DNA of 54,367 bases from Thauera aminoaromatica S2 (GCF_000310185.1 NZ_AMXD01000010.1:1-54367), one strand, 5' to 3'. Positions 16,861-25,744 are shown, numbered from the stretch's first letter. Made by a program: numbers and translations. The notes: a model not told the origin generated them from the sequence alone.

Positions 16861-18645
16861 TCACCGGCGCAGGTGCGGCTCGATCATGGGCCGGATCGCA
16901 GCGAGTGCGCCGCGTTCGGCCGCGCTCATCGCCGTCTCGTCGGCGACCCGAAGGCTGTCGAGCACGTCGCTCGGGAGACCCAGCCGCAGGATGTCGGGCG
17001 CCGACATCAGGCACGCCGCGGAGCCGACATCGGCCCGGCACAACAGGGCCTGCGCCGCCGCCAGCGCGTCCTCGAACGGCATGCTTACCCGAGCTCCGCG
17101 CAGGACGAGGCCATGACGCGACGACACGCCATCGACCTCGCCGTGCTGCAGCAGCCGCGCCGAAAGGCCCGCGTGCCAGTCCTCGCGGTCCGGACAGACG
17201 ACGAGGTGGACCGGGATGCGTCCGTCGCCTCCGACGAGCTCGCGCACCACCGCATCGAGCACGCCCGCGTGGGAATTGCCCCCCATCTGCGGTTGGCCGT
17301 TGACCTCGCAGATCGCCCCGCCCGCCTCCAGCCAGGATCTGGAGACATCCTCGATGATCAGATCCACGCCGGCCAGATCCAGCCGCAACGCCATCGCGGC
17401 GTCCACCGCGAGCTGCAGATTCGCCGGATGGACGTCGCCGAGCGCACAGGGGCGGTTTTCCCCACCGGCATTGATGTTGTCGCGCCGCCGCAAGCGAATG
17501 TACTCGCCGGCTGCGGGCACCGATGCGGGCCCCATGCCTCGGCGCGCCAGCAGATCGAGCGCCTCCGCGTCCAGGCTCAGCAGGGGAGCCCCCGCGCGCT
17601 GCGCGCGCCGCCTGTGGATCTCGTCCTCCAGGCGCCGCTCCACGAGAGTGGCCACAGCGGACACGCCATCGCCCACCACGCCCCCCGCCACCCTGCGCAT
17701 CACGCGGACCACCCTGCCCTGGAAGACGGTCAGGCGGTGCGTGTAGCCCTCGACATGGCGCTCGACGAGGATCGTCCGCGACAGGGCGCTGGCCGCGTCA
17801 TACGCGATGCGGACCATCGCATCGTCGGACAGCCCGGCCTGCACCCCCGCCCCCTGCTCCTGGTCCGCAGGCTTGACCACTACGGGGTAGCCCAGCGCAC
17901 GGGCGGCCTCGACCGCGCCTTCCGGCGAGCGCACGACCACCTGCTGCGGCACCGGGAGGCCCGCGGCACGGAGAACTTCTGCGGTATGCACCTTGTTGCG
18001 GGCGATCCCGAGGCCGATGCCGGACGTCCGGTCGGTGATCGTGCTCCTCATCCAGCGCGCCTTCCGCCCCTGACCGAGCACCAGTACATCATGCAGGAGG
18101 CGCCCCACAGGGATCCCGGCGCGGTAAGCGGCAAGTGCGATGTTGATCGGGTTGATGCCGGGGATCGCATGCGCGCCGAGCATGCGATCCAGCTCTTCCA
18201 GCGACTCCTGCGAGCTGCGCCCGTCCTTGCTCCCGGCCTGCCCGCCGGTCGCGCGTCGATTCACCTCGGCCACCACCCAACGCAACGCACGCTCGGTCGC
18301 CGCAGGCTGGTCCGACGGCAGCGCCACCCTGAAGACGCGCACATCCGCCACGGTCCGGATCAGGGTACGATGGCTTCTCCACGACACCGGGATTCCCGCT
18401 CGTCGCTGCAACGCGCCGATGCAGCGAAGGATGCAGTCGATCAGGGACTCGACGCCCGAGGCGCCCGCCGCCCGCTCCCCGCCTGTCGACGCTTCGTCGG
18501 CGAACGCCGCCAGCATCTCCTCGACGATGCCGGCACGCCCCTCGTCCGTCAACACGAGTTCTCCGGCGAGTGCGCCCTGTTGCAAACCGAAGGCGGCTCC
18601 GCGCAGCCATGTGAAGCGGGTGCCCACCCGAACCAATTCGACCAT
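16861..18645 (-). CDS. Cyanophycin synthetase-like ATP-grasp ligase with degenerate Mur half (paralogue 2)
   Basis: Predicted 594 residues; AGGGGAG precedes ATG by a few bases. The N-domain occupies about 1-180. The ATP-grasp domain (about 185-465) shows LGQGRKARWMRSTITDRTS, LGYPVVVKPADQEQGAGV, TILVERHVEGYTHRLTV, GGVVGDGVSAVATLV, the SVPAAGEYIRLRRRDNINAGGEN block, DVHPANLQLA, LDLAGVDLIIED and ICEVNGQPQMGG. As in paralogue 1, GDGRIPVHLVV is followed by CPDREDWHAG instead of the Mur P-loop, and the protein stops about 120 residues later. The usual NxDPRRG motif is replaced by RRLEDEIHRRR, so acceptor specificity may differ. It starts 45 bp after the end of paralogue 3 and is probably in its operon. 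Confidence 0.84.
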   Translation of the reverse strand: MVELVRVGTRFTWLRGAAFGLQQGALAGELVLTDEGRAGIVEEMLAAFADEASTGGERAAGASGVESLIDCILRCIGALQRRAGIPVSWRSHRTLIRTVADVRVFRVALPSDQPAATERALRWVVAEVNRRATGGQAGSKDGRSSQESLEELDRMLGAHAIPGINPINIALAAYRAGIPVGRLLHDVLVLGQGRKARWMRSTITDRTSGIGLGIARNKVHTAEVLRAAGLPVPQQVVVRSPEGAVEAARALGYPVVVKPADQEQGAGVQAGLSDDAMVRIAYDAASALSRTILVERHVEGYTHRLTVFQGRVVRVMRRVAGGVVGDGVSAVATLVERRLEDEIHRRRAQRAGAPLLSLDAEALDLLARRGMGPASVPAAGEYIRLRRRDNINAGGENRPCALGDVHPANLQLAVDAAMALRLDLAGVDLIIEDVSRSWLEAGGAICEVNGQPQMGGNSHAGVLDAVVRELVGGDGRIPVHLVVCPDREDWHAGLSARLLQHGEVDGVSSRHGLVLRGARVSMPFEDALAAAQALLCRADVGSAACLMSAPDILRLGLPSDVLDSLRVADETAMSAAERGALAAIRPMIEPHLRR

Positions 18646-18690
18646 GATCTCCCCTTGCCGTCCGATGGAATCCTCACCCGCCCCGGCGGT

Positions 18691-20664
18691 TCAAGACGCA
18701 GTCCCGCTGGCGTCCCAGGCGCGGCACAGGGCGATCAGCCCGGCCACCTCCGCATCCGCGGCCTGCCGCGCTGGCGAACCGGCCGTCCGGATGTCGCCGT
18801 CGATCACGACGACGCGGTCGACCCGATCCAGCGGGATCCCCGTCCGCAGCAGCTCGAGCGTCTGCACGACAAGGACCAGCGCGCCCACCTCGGCGCGCAG
18901 CGTCAAGGCACGCACCCTTGCATGCAGCCCATCGACCGCCAGGCCGAAGGGTTGGCCGTCGCCGCCCAGGGTACGCACGTCACTGCTCAGGACCGCGGCC
19001 ATGCCGGCCTGGAGCAAGGTCCGCCAGCGCGCTGCAGCCGCCTCCCAGGCGGCCGCCCCGCCCACGAATACCTCGACGGGAATCCGCCCACGCCCATCGA
19101 CCAGGCGGAACAGGTATTCCTCGACGTAGCGCCGCGATATTTCGCCACCGCCCAGCAGGGGGGCGAAATTCACCTCGTTGAGGATGGCGCCGTTGGCATG
19201 CCATGGCGCGGTGATGTCGGGGCTGATCATGTCCACCCCGGCAACCTCCAGGCCGAAGAGGCGTGCGGCGGCAATCGCGGCACGCACGTTCTCGGGATGC
19301 AGCGCATGGGTGACTTCCTCATCCACGCCTCCCGAGGCCGTGGTCTCGATACGACGCAAGGCGACGAACCGGCCGGCACCCGGCACGTCCTCCGGCCCCA
19401 GGCCCTGGCGCGCGAGCATCTCGAGCGCGCTGTCGTCCAGCGCGCAAAGCGGCGCGCGCTTCCACGGTGGCAAACCCATCCGACGCGCGCACTCGGCATC
19501 GACCAGGCCCCCGATCGAAGTCCTGCCATTCCCGTACACGCCGGCCGGGAGCCGCCTCACGGCATACAGCAGACGTCCCGCAGCAACGAAGATCCGATGG
19601 CAGACCCCCGGCGCCTGTCGCTCCACCAGAACCCGCTTGCCCGGCGAGCATTCACGAGCCGTCGTGTAAGCCCGCGCCACTCCCTCGTCATCGCCCACAT
19701 CCACGCTCACCCCTTCGCCGCGATCCCGATCGACGGGCTTGACGACCACCGGATAACCCAGGCTGCGGGCTGCCGCGCGCGCTTCTTCCGCCGTCATGAC
19801 GAGCCGGTTCACCGGCGCCGGCAGTCCGGCCGCACGCAACAGTTCGGACGCCATCCATTTGTCGTGCGTCCAGCGCATGCCGAAGACCGAGTCGCCATCG
19901 GTCGTGCTGCGCTCGATACGCCTCGCCCTGCTGCCCCAGCCGAGCTGATACACGCCCCTTCCAAGGGGCCGGAAGGGAATATCCAGCCGATAGGCTGCGC
20001 GCAAGACCTCGAGGGTCGACTTTCCCGCGGGCATCCGCTTTCCATGGGGCTGCAGAAGCTCGTCTCCGATGGCCACGAAGACACGCTCGCGGTCCTGCGG
20101 GCTGCCCGGATCCGCGCCCTGTGCAAGCTGTGCGATGCGGAATGCGATCCCGACCACCTCCATGCACGCCGTAGCGGAGACGAACTCGGGTCCCGCACAC
20201 AGGAACGCCGCCCGCCACCGCCGCCGATGTTCGTCGACCGGAGCGCAGTCGATGAGCTCGAAGGCGTCGAACACCGGCACGCGGACCAACTGCAGGAACA
20301 GCCGCGCCAGACGCAGCACCTGCTGCAGCCAGTACCGGGCCGTGTCTGCGTCTTCGCACCCCTCGGACGGCCTCGTCCCGAGCGGGGCGTCCTCGCCCAG
20401 CAAGGCCATCCAGGCGCCCAGACGGTTTGTGGCGGGCGCGATCGGCGGTGCGAACTCGATCTCGAAGCGGGTCTGCAACTGACGCGGTCTCGACCAGTGG
20501 CGGCGCGCCCCTTGCGCCCGACCGCCCTCGTGCGCCCAATCGTGGCGCTCCAGAACCGCCTCGACCGCTTCGCGCTGCACCTTGCCTTGTTCGCTCCGCG
20601 GGATGCGGTCGACCCAGATCACGTCGTGCAGGGCATGGCGCCCCAAGGCTGCGCGGACATGGGC
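18691..20664 (-). CDS. 3' part of disrupted AMP-ligase/ATP-grasp fusion: CphA-like ATP-grasp (paralogue 3)
   Basis: The open frame continues from the IS21 insertion point to the stop at 18691 (about 657 residues; first start-like codon is TTG at 20646). Its first 35 residues, RHALHDVIWVDRIPRSEQGK and following, are not CphA: they are the C-terminal A10-type end of an AMP-forming ligase, including its catalytic Lys. After a basic linker comes the CphA-like N-domain (FEIEFAPPIAPATNRLGAWM), then ATP-grasp: [95 protein letters not shown]. The Mur remnant GRGRIPVEVFVGGAAAWE again has no P-loop. No convincing ribosome site lies near the TTG, so expression of this part alone is doubtful. Confidence 0.82.
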   Translation of the reverse strand, partial: AHVRAALGRHALHDVIWVDRIPRSEQGKVQREAVEAVLERHDWAHEGGRAQGARRHWSRPRQLQTRFEIEFAPPIAPATNRLGAWMALLGEDAPLGTRPSEGCEDADTARYWLQQVLRLARLFLQLVRVPVFDAFELIDCAPVDEHRRRWRAAFLCAGPEFVSATACMEVVGIAFRIAQLAQGADPGSPQDRERVFVAIGDELLQPHGKRMPAGKSTLEVLRAAYRLDIPFRPLGRGVYQLGWGSRARRIERSTTDGDSVFGMRWTHDKWMASELLRAAGLPAPVNRLVMTAEEARAAARSLGYPVVVKPVDRDRGEGVSVDVGDDEGVARAYTTARECSPGKRVLVERQAPGVCHRIFVAAGRLLYAVRRLPAGVYGNGRTSIGGLVDAECARRMGLPPWKRAPLCALDDSALEMLARQGLGPEDVPGAGRFVALRRIETTASGGVDEEVTHALHPENVRAAIAAARLFGLEVAGVDMISPDITAPWHANGAILNEVNFAPLLGGGEISRRYVEEYLFRLVDGRGRIPVEVFVGGAAAWEAAAARWRTLLQAGMAAVLSSDVRTLGGDGQPFGLAVDGLHARVRALTLRAEVGALVLVVQTLELLRTGIPLDRVDRVVVIDGDIRTAGSPARQAADAEVAGLIALCRAWDASGTAS
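20660..20664 (+). repeat. Target-site duplication TGGGC, left copy (IS21 copy 2)
   Basis: The same five bases recur at 23148-23152. Both copies lie in the same codon phase of the flanking minus-strand gene (GCC-CA), so deleting the element plus one copy restores the frame. Confidence 0.82.
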
Positions 20665-20792
20665 GACGTGGCCGGCGACAATTAACCTGACCGGTCGACG
20701 ACAACTATCCTGGCCGGTTGGATCTGCAGCCGGGAAGGTCCGGAAGCGAGGGATAGAGTGCTCTTCTGACGACAGGCGTTGGGAGGCGCTCG

Positions 20793-22289
20793 GTGCCCGG
20801 CAAGAAGATCACGGACCAACAAGTGCGCAAATACAAGGAAGCAAGAAGGCAGGCGACGCAGCAGATCGCGGCGGCCCGGATGGGCATCAGCGTGCGCTCA
20901 GCACGGCGCATCGAGCAGGCTGACGGGTTGCCGTCGCAGCGCGGACCGAGGACATGGCGGACGCGCGCCGATCCGTTGGCGGACGTCTGGGAGCAGGAGC
21001 TGGTGCCCTTGCTCGAGCGCGAACCCGGGCTGCAGGGCCGAACCCTGCTCGAGGAGTTGCAGCGCCGTCACGGTGAGGTGTTCGGCGATGGGGTGCTGCG
21101 CACCCTGCAGCGGCGGATCCGCATGTGGCGCGCCGAGCACGGACACGAGAAGGAGGTGTTCTTCTCGCAAGCCAATCCGCCGGGCCGTTTGGCGCTGTCG
21201 GACTTCACCGTGTGTGACGAACTCAGGATCACGGTGGGCGGCGAACACTTCGCGCATCGCCTATACCAGTTCGCGCTGGCGTACTCGGGCTGGCGCCATG
21301 CTGAACTCGTGTGCGGCGGCGAGAGCTTCGCCGCCCTGGCGCAGGGTCTGCAGAATGCCCTGTGGGCCCTGGGTGGGGTGCCCGAAGAACACCGTACCGA
21401 CAGCCTGTCGGCCGCCTTCAACAACCTGGCCGAAGCGGAAACGCTCACGCGCCGCTACGAAGATCTGTGCCGGCACTATGGCCTGCGTCCGAGCCGGAAC
21501 AATCTGGGCCAGTCGCACGAGAACGGCGCCATTGAATCGCGCCAAGGCAGCCTCAAGGGCGCGCTCGAGCAGGCGCTGCTGCTGCGTGGGCACCGCGAGT
21601 TCGCCACCACAGCCGACTATCAGCGGTTCGTCGCAGAGGTCGTCACACGCCTGAACCGGCGCATCCAGACGCGGCTGGCCGAAGAGCGCAGCCAGCTCGC
21701 TGAGCTCCCCATGCGCCGGACCAGCGAGTACGAGGAGATCGAGGCGCGCGTGACCAAGTTCAGCACCGTCAGCATCCGCCGCGTGCTCTACAGCGTGCCC
21801 TCGCGCCTGATCGGCCATCGGCTCCAGTTTCGCCTCTACCCCGAGCGCCTCGAGGGCTGGCTGGGCGGGGTGTGCGTGTTCGAGAGCGCGCGCGGAGCGG
21901 TGCCGGCAGGCAAGCGGCGCGGCAAGCAGCTCGACTACCGGCACTTGCTGCCCGCGCTCAAGCGCAAACCCGGCGCCTTTGCCCGTTGGGCGCTGCGCGA
22001 CGACATGTTCCCCCGCGCCGAGTACCGGCAGACCTGGGAGCGCTTGGTCGAGACCTTGCCCGAGCGCCAGGCCTGCAAGCTCATGGTGGGGCTGCTTGAT
22101 CTGGCCGCACGCGGCGCGTGCGAGGTCCAACTCGCGCAGATCCTCGGGGGTTTGCTGCAGGCGGGCACCTTGCCCGATCTCGAAGGACTCGAGGCGCGCT
22201 TTGCGCCGCGCCAGACGCCCATGCCGGCGGTCACTGTGTCGTTGCCCGCGCTGTCGGTCTACGACACGCTGTACGAGGTGGCGGCATGA
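20793..22289 (+). CDS. istA: IS21 transposase IstA (copy 2)
   Basis: Predicted 498 residues from GTG at 20793 with GGGAGG about 7 bp upstream. The N-terminal helix-turn-helix is QQIAAARMGISVRSARRIEQ. The integrase-like core has LSDFTVCDEL, EEHRTDSLSAAFNN and HENGAIESRQGSLK as the probable D-D-E positions, and the C-terminal part RRVLYSVPSRLIGHRLQFRLYPERLEGW matches the Mu-transposase-like beta domain. It overlaps istB (ATGA at 22286-22289). Confidence 0.93.
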   Translation: MPGKKITDQQVRKYKEARRQATQQIAAARMGISVRSARRIEQADGLPSQRGPRTWRTRADPLADVWEQELVPLLEREPGLQGRTLLEELQRRHGEVFGDGVLRTLQRRIRMWRAEHGHEKEVFFSQANPPGRLALSDFTVCDELRITVGGEHFAHRLYQFALAYSGWRHAELVCGGESFAALAQGLQNALWALGGVPEEHRTDSLSAAFNNLAEAETLTRRYEDLCRHYGLRPSRNNLGQSHENGAIESRQGSLKGALEQALLLRGHREFATTADYQRFVAEVVTRLNRRIQTRLAEERSQLAELPMRRTSEYEEIEARVTKFSTVSIRRVLYSVPSRLIGHRLQFRLYPERLEGWLGGVCVFESARGAVPAGKRRGKQLDYRHLLPALKRKPGAFARWALRDDMFPRAEYRQTWERLVETLPERQACKLMVGLLDLAARGACEVQLAQILGGLLQAGTLPDLEGLEARFAPRQTPMPAVTVSLPALSVYDTLYEVAA

Positions 22290-23083
22290 GCGTCATCGAG
22301 ACGGCGACGCTGCCCATGATGCTCACCGAGCTGCGGCTGCCCACCATCAAGCGGCTGTGGTCGGCGCTGGCCGAGCAGTCGAACCGCGAAGGCTGGCCGG
22401 CCGAGCGGTTTCTGGCCGCCCTGTGCGAGCACGAGATGCACGAGCGCGAGACGCGCCGCATCGACCGCCATCGAGCCGAGTCCGCCTTGCCGCCGGACAA
22501 GCGCCTGTCGGCCTTCGACTTCACGGCCGTGCCGACGGTCTCCAAGGCGCACGTCACCGCGCTGGCCGAGGGCGACAGCTGGCTCGAACAAGGCGCGAAC
22601 ATCCTGCTCTTCGGACCACCGGGTGTTGGCAAGACGCACCTGATCGCCAGTATCGGCCACGCCCTCATCGAACGTGGCTACCGCGTGCTCTTCACCCGCA
22701 CGAGCGATCTGGTGCAGCGCCTGCAGGCCGCCCGGCGCGATCTGCGCTTGCCGGCCGAGCTGGCCAAACTCGACCGCTTCGACCTGCTGATCTGCGACGA
22801 CTTCAGCTACGTCCGCCGCGACCAGGGCGAGACCTCGGTGCTCTTCGAGCTCATCGCCGAGCGCTACGAGCGCAGAAGCCTGGCCATCACTGCGAATCAG
22901 CCGTTCTCGGAGTGGGGCCACGTCTTTGCCGAACCGGCCATGACGCTGGCCACCGTCGACCGGCTCGTGCATCACGCCACGCTCTTCGAGATGAACGTGG
23001 AAAGCTTCCGCCGCCGCGTTGCTCAGAAGGGGCTCGCCCCTTCTGAGCAACGCACCCTCAACACCTCAAAGCCGAAAGGCTGA
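22286..23083 (+). CDS. istB: IS21 helper ATPase IstB (copy 2)
   Basis: Predicted 265 residues from ATG at 22286, overlapping the istA stop. It is an AAA+ ATPase with Walker A GPPGVGKTHLIASI and Walker B LLICDDFSYVRRD, then the ITANQPFSEWGHVF region typical of IstB. The last 20 codons include a 14-bp perfect inverted repeat (23019-23050). Confidence 0.94.
   Translation: MSVIETATLPMMLTELRLPTIKRLWSALAEQSNREGWPAERFLAALCEHEMHERETRRIDRHRAESALPPDKRLSAFDFTAVPTVSKAHVTALAEGDSWLEQGANILLFGPPGVGKTHLIASIGHALIERGYRVLFTRTSDLVQRLQAARRDLRLPAELAKLDRFDLLICDDFSYVRRDQGETSVLFELIAERYERRSLAITANQPFSEWGHVFAEPAMTLATVDRLVHHATLFEMNVESFRRRVAQKGLAPSEQRTLNTSKPKG
23019..23050. repeat. Perfect inverted repeat in the 3' end of istB copy 2
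   Basis: Arms TTGCTCAGAAGGGG and its complement flank the tetraloop CTCG. It lies within the coding sequence, about 35 bp before the stop, at the same position as the palindrome in istB copy 1. Confidence 0.8.
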
Positions 23084-24493
23084 ACCCCTCATGCCTCGCT
23101 TCCACCGGCCAGGATAATTGACGTCGACCGGCCAAGGTAATTGACGCTGGGCAGCGACGAGTTCATGCGCGCTCGGATGCGTTCCAGCTTCGGGAACCAC
23201 CAGCGCGACCGGGACATCCTGCAGCACGCGATGCCGCAGGGGCGTGGCCAGCGCATCGGCCACGCCCGGATGCCGCCGCAGGCACTGCTCGATCTCGGCT
23301 GGATGGAGATTCACGCCACCGACGATCATCATGTCGTCCATGCGCCCTCTGTGCACCAGCTGCCCGTCGGTCGTCAGATGGCCGATGTCCCCGGGATAGA
23401 ACCAGCCCTCCGCGAAGGCCTTGCGGTTCGCCTCCTCGTCACCGAGATAACCGTCGATGACCATCGGCGAGGCGATCCGCACCCGTCCGTCCACCCCTGC
23501 CGGGACCGGCTGCCCGCGCTCATCGACCACCTCGATGCGGATGCCGGGAAAAGGACGCCCCACGCCGCCGCTCGTCCGGTGAACCTCGTCCAGTCGAGTC
23601 AGGGTCGCGGTGTGGCTCTCGTTCGTCCCGTAGAAGACATGGATGCGGGGGGTCAAGCGTCGCCGGATCTCGTCGCGCAGCGCCATCGACACCGTCGAGC
23701 CCCCCACCATCAGCGCCTGCAGCCGGGCGAACGCGCCGGTCGCCTCCGCCGGAAGCCGACGCAGGAGGGTCTCGATGTGGCAGACCATGGCGTGGATCAC
23801 CGTCACCTCGCCCTCGGCGACTTCACGGCGAAGGTCCACGCGGCCGGGGGTGTCCAGGAAGATTCCCGCCCCGATCGCCATCGCCTCCAGGCAGCGCTGC
23901 TTCGCGGAATAGAAATGCATGCTCACCATGGAGCACAAGACGTCCTGCGCGCCATAGGGCAGCCAGCTCGGCCCCAGCCTCGAGCGCAGGCATTGCTGCC
24001 GGTGCGTGACCGGCATGATCTTGGGTCGCCCCGTGGAACCAGAGCCCGTCACATAGATCCACGGCCGATCCGCCACCTCGCGCGCCGGCTCGGGCGTCAT
24101 CGACGGCGGGCTTCTCTCGAGCATGGACCAGGCGAGGACCGGGAGCCCGCCGAGGTCCGCTCCAGTTCGACGACCGTCGTCGGCGAGCGCCCGACCAGCC
24201 CGCGTGAGCGCCAACAGTCGCCCACGCAACGCATCGGGCAGGGTGCGCGGGACACTCACCACCGTCGCCCCCCGATGAGCGACCGCCAAGGACGCCACCA
24301 GATGATCGAGGGGGTCGTCCAGACATAGCGCGAGCACGTCCCCTCGCGCCACTCCGGCGTTCGCCAGGCCCGCGGCCACCGAGCACACCCTCCGCCCCAA
24401 GGCCCCATAGCCGAGCACTTCATCGCCATGGCGCACGGCGAGGGCCTCCGGGCGACTCGAAGCCTGCTGCAGAAGCAGATCGACAACATTCAT
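23066..24493 (-). CDS. AMP-forming acyl/aryl-CoA ligase-type enzyme, 5' part of the disrupted fusion gene
   Basis: From ATG at 24493 the native sequence runs 448 codons to the insertion point at 23150, then continues through IS21 DNA to a chance stop at 23066. It is an ANL-superfamily adenylation domain: YVTGSGSTGRPKIMP (P-loop, residues about 148-162), FYGTNESH (about 287-294), GWFYPGDIGHLTTDGQLVHRGRMDDMMIVGGVNLHPAEIEQ (about 363-403). The C-terminal A10 Lys is missing; it is found on the other side of the element (IPRSEQGK), so this fragment should not complete catalysis. Domains of this type activate a carboxylate as an adenylate and pass it to CoA, a carrier protein or an amine. The substrate is unknown. 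It is divergent from the gene at 24674. Confidence 0.85.
   Translation of the reverse strand: MNVVDLLLQQASSRPEALAVRHGDEVLGYGALGRRVCSVAAGLANAGVARGDVLALCLDDPLDHLVASLAVAHRGATVVSVPRTLPDALRGRLLALTRAGRALADDGRRTGADLGGLPVLAWSMLERSPPSMTPEPAREVADRPWIYVTGSGSTGRPKIMPVTHRQQCLRSRLGPSWLPYGAQDVLCSMVSMHFYSAKQRCLEAMAIGAGIFLDTPGRVDLRREVAEGEVTVIHAMVCHIETLLRRLPAEATGAFARLQALMVGGSTVSMALRDEIRRRLTPRIHVFYGTNESHTATLTRLDEVHRTSGGVGRPFPGIRIEVVDERGQPVPAGVDGRVRIASPMVIDGYLGDEEANRKAFAEGWFYPGDIGHLTTDGQLVHRGRMDDMMIVGGVNLHPAEIEQCLRRHPGVADALATPLRHRVLQDVPVALVVPEAGTHPSAHELVAAQRQLPWPVDVNYPGRWKRGMRGSAFRL
23148..23152 (+). repeat. Target-site duplication TGGGC, right copy (IS21 copy 2)
   Basis: Matches 20660-20664 exactly and abuts the right end ...AATTGACGC of the element. 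Confidence 0.82.
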
Positions 24494-24673
24494 GTCCTGC
24501 GCGAATCCTTGAGCGGGAAAACAAGGCTGCGTGCGGCTCAGCCCGAGCGCCCGATCATATGCGCATTCCACCGGGTGGAGTGCCGCGACCGCCACCGCAG
24601 GCGACCCGTCGCGGCGGAGAGCCCGCAGCGCCACGCATGGTAGACTCGCGCCGCCTTCAGACACCCGACCTCG

Positions 24674-25744
24674 ATGCAGATCCAGCTCCTGATCCCCGGC
24701 CTGCTATGGCCTGTCGCAACCTTGCTCGGGCCGGCCTCCGGACTCGCGCTCGAGGGTCTCGCGACCCTGCTCGGCCGCGGCCGCCGGGAGCTGACCGCCT
24801 TCGAGCCTTACGATCGCCAGCTCGCGCGCCTGTTCGGCGTGCACGGCGACACCCTGCCGATGGCGACCCTGCGCCGCCTGGGCGAGGCCGATGCGCCGGC
24901 GCCCGAGCCCGGCAGGCACTGGCTGTGCGCGGATCCGGTGAACCTGTCGTTCGCCCGCGAACACCTGCTGCTGCAGGCTTTTCCGGACGAAGAGCTGGAC
25001 GCGGCGGAGAGCGCCGAGCTGGTCGCCGAGCTCAACGCGATCTTCGCCGACCTCGGCCGCTTCGAAGCCTGCACGCCCACGCGCTGGTACCTGCGCCTGC
25101 ACCGCCCGACCGCGGTCACGCTCTACCCGCTCGACGACGTGACCGGGCGCCCGGTCAAGCACTTCCTGCCCGAAGGCGAAGATGCCCGGTTGTGGCAGCG
25201 CACCATGAACGAAGCGCAGATCGTGCTGCACAACCATGCGCGCAGCCGCGCCCGCGAGGAGGCCGGCCGCCGCGCGGTCAACAGCGTCTGGCTGTGGGGC
25301 GCGGGCGCGCTCGATGCGCCGCCGCGGGCGCCCGCCCGCCAGGTCCAGGCGAGCGATCCGGTCAGCATCGGCCTCGCGCGCGCTGCCGGGGTGGCGTTCG
25401 GTGCGCCGGATCCCGCTGCAGCGCTTGCGCAGGACACGCTGGTCGTCCTCGACGAGCTGCGCAAGCCCGCACAGCAGCTCGACCTCGACACCTGGCGGCG
25501 CGGCCTCGAGGCGATGGAGCGCGACTGGTTCGGCCCGCTCGCCGAGGCCTTCCGCGCCGGTCGCATCGACACCCTGCGTCTGACCGCCCCCGGCGATCGC
25601 GGCACGCTGCAACTCGAGCTGCGCGCCGGCGAACGCTGGAAGTTCTGGCGCAAGCCCTACGCCTTCGACGCGCTGCTGAAGTCCATCGCCCCCGCGCCGA
25701 TGCAGATGCCCGACGCCCCGCGCCCCGCCCATGGCGCCCCATAG
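24674..25744 (+). CDS. Conserved protein upstream of recJ (phosphoglycerate-mutase-like annotation in relatives)
   Basis: Predicted 356 residues beginning MQIQLLIPGLLWP. It lacks a clear signal peptide. Notable segments are PYDRQLARLFG, HWLCADPVNLSFAREHLLL, WYLRLHRPTAVTLYPL and RRAVNSVWLWGAGAL. Such proteins occur immediately upstream of recJ in many betaproteobacteria and are often labelled as cofactor-independent phosphoglycerate mutase-like, but I see no metal-binding phosphatase residues that prove this. The genomic position is the main support; the biochemical role is uncertain. Confidence 0.6.
   Translation: MQIQLLIPGLLWPVATLLGPASGLALEGLATLLGRGRRELTAFEPYDRQLARLFGVHGDTLPMATLRRLGEADAPAPEPGRHWLCADPVNLSFAREHLLLQAFPDEELDAAESAELVAELNAIFADLGRFEACTPTRWYLRLHRPTAVTLYPLDDVTGRPVKHFLPEGEDARLWQRTMNEAQIVLHNHARSRAREEAGRRAVNSVWLWGAGALDAPPRAPARQVQASDPVSIGLARAAGVAFGAPDPAAALAQDTLVVLDELRKPAQQLDLDTWRRGLEAMERDWFGPLAEAFRAGRIDTLRLTAPGDRGTLQLELRAGERWKFWRKPYAFDALLKSIAPAPMQMPDAPRPAHGAP

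Larger units (their letters stand above)
20665..23147 (+). mobile_element. IS21-family insertion sequence, copy 2, inserted in the AMP-ligase fusion gene
   Basis: A 2483-bp element with istA and istB. Its ends carry inverted repeats built from a repeated (G)GCCGGTCGAC(G)TCAATTA-like unit. The left end has two to three units between about 20669 and 20718, the right end two units between about 23100 and 23147. It is bounded by TGGGC direct repeats. Its proteins are clearly different in length and sequence from those of copy 1, so two separate IS21 lineages have entered this window. The exact left boundary is inferred from the duplication; the clearest inverted-repeat match starts at about 20675. 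Confidence 0.88.

Noticed and set aside
20646-20664. Independent start for the third ATP-grasp gene at TTG 20646
   Set aside because: No ribosome site is evident and the first residues belong to the adenylation domain end, so this is better read as the interior of a split gene.
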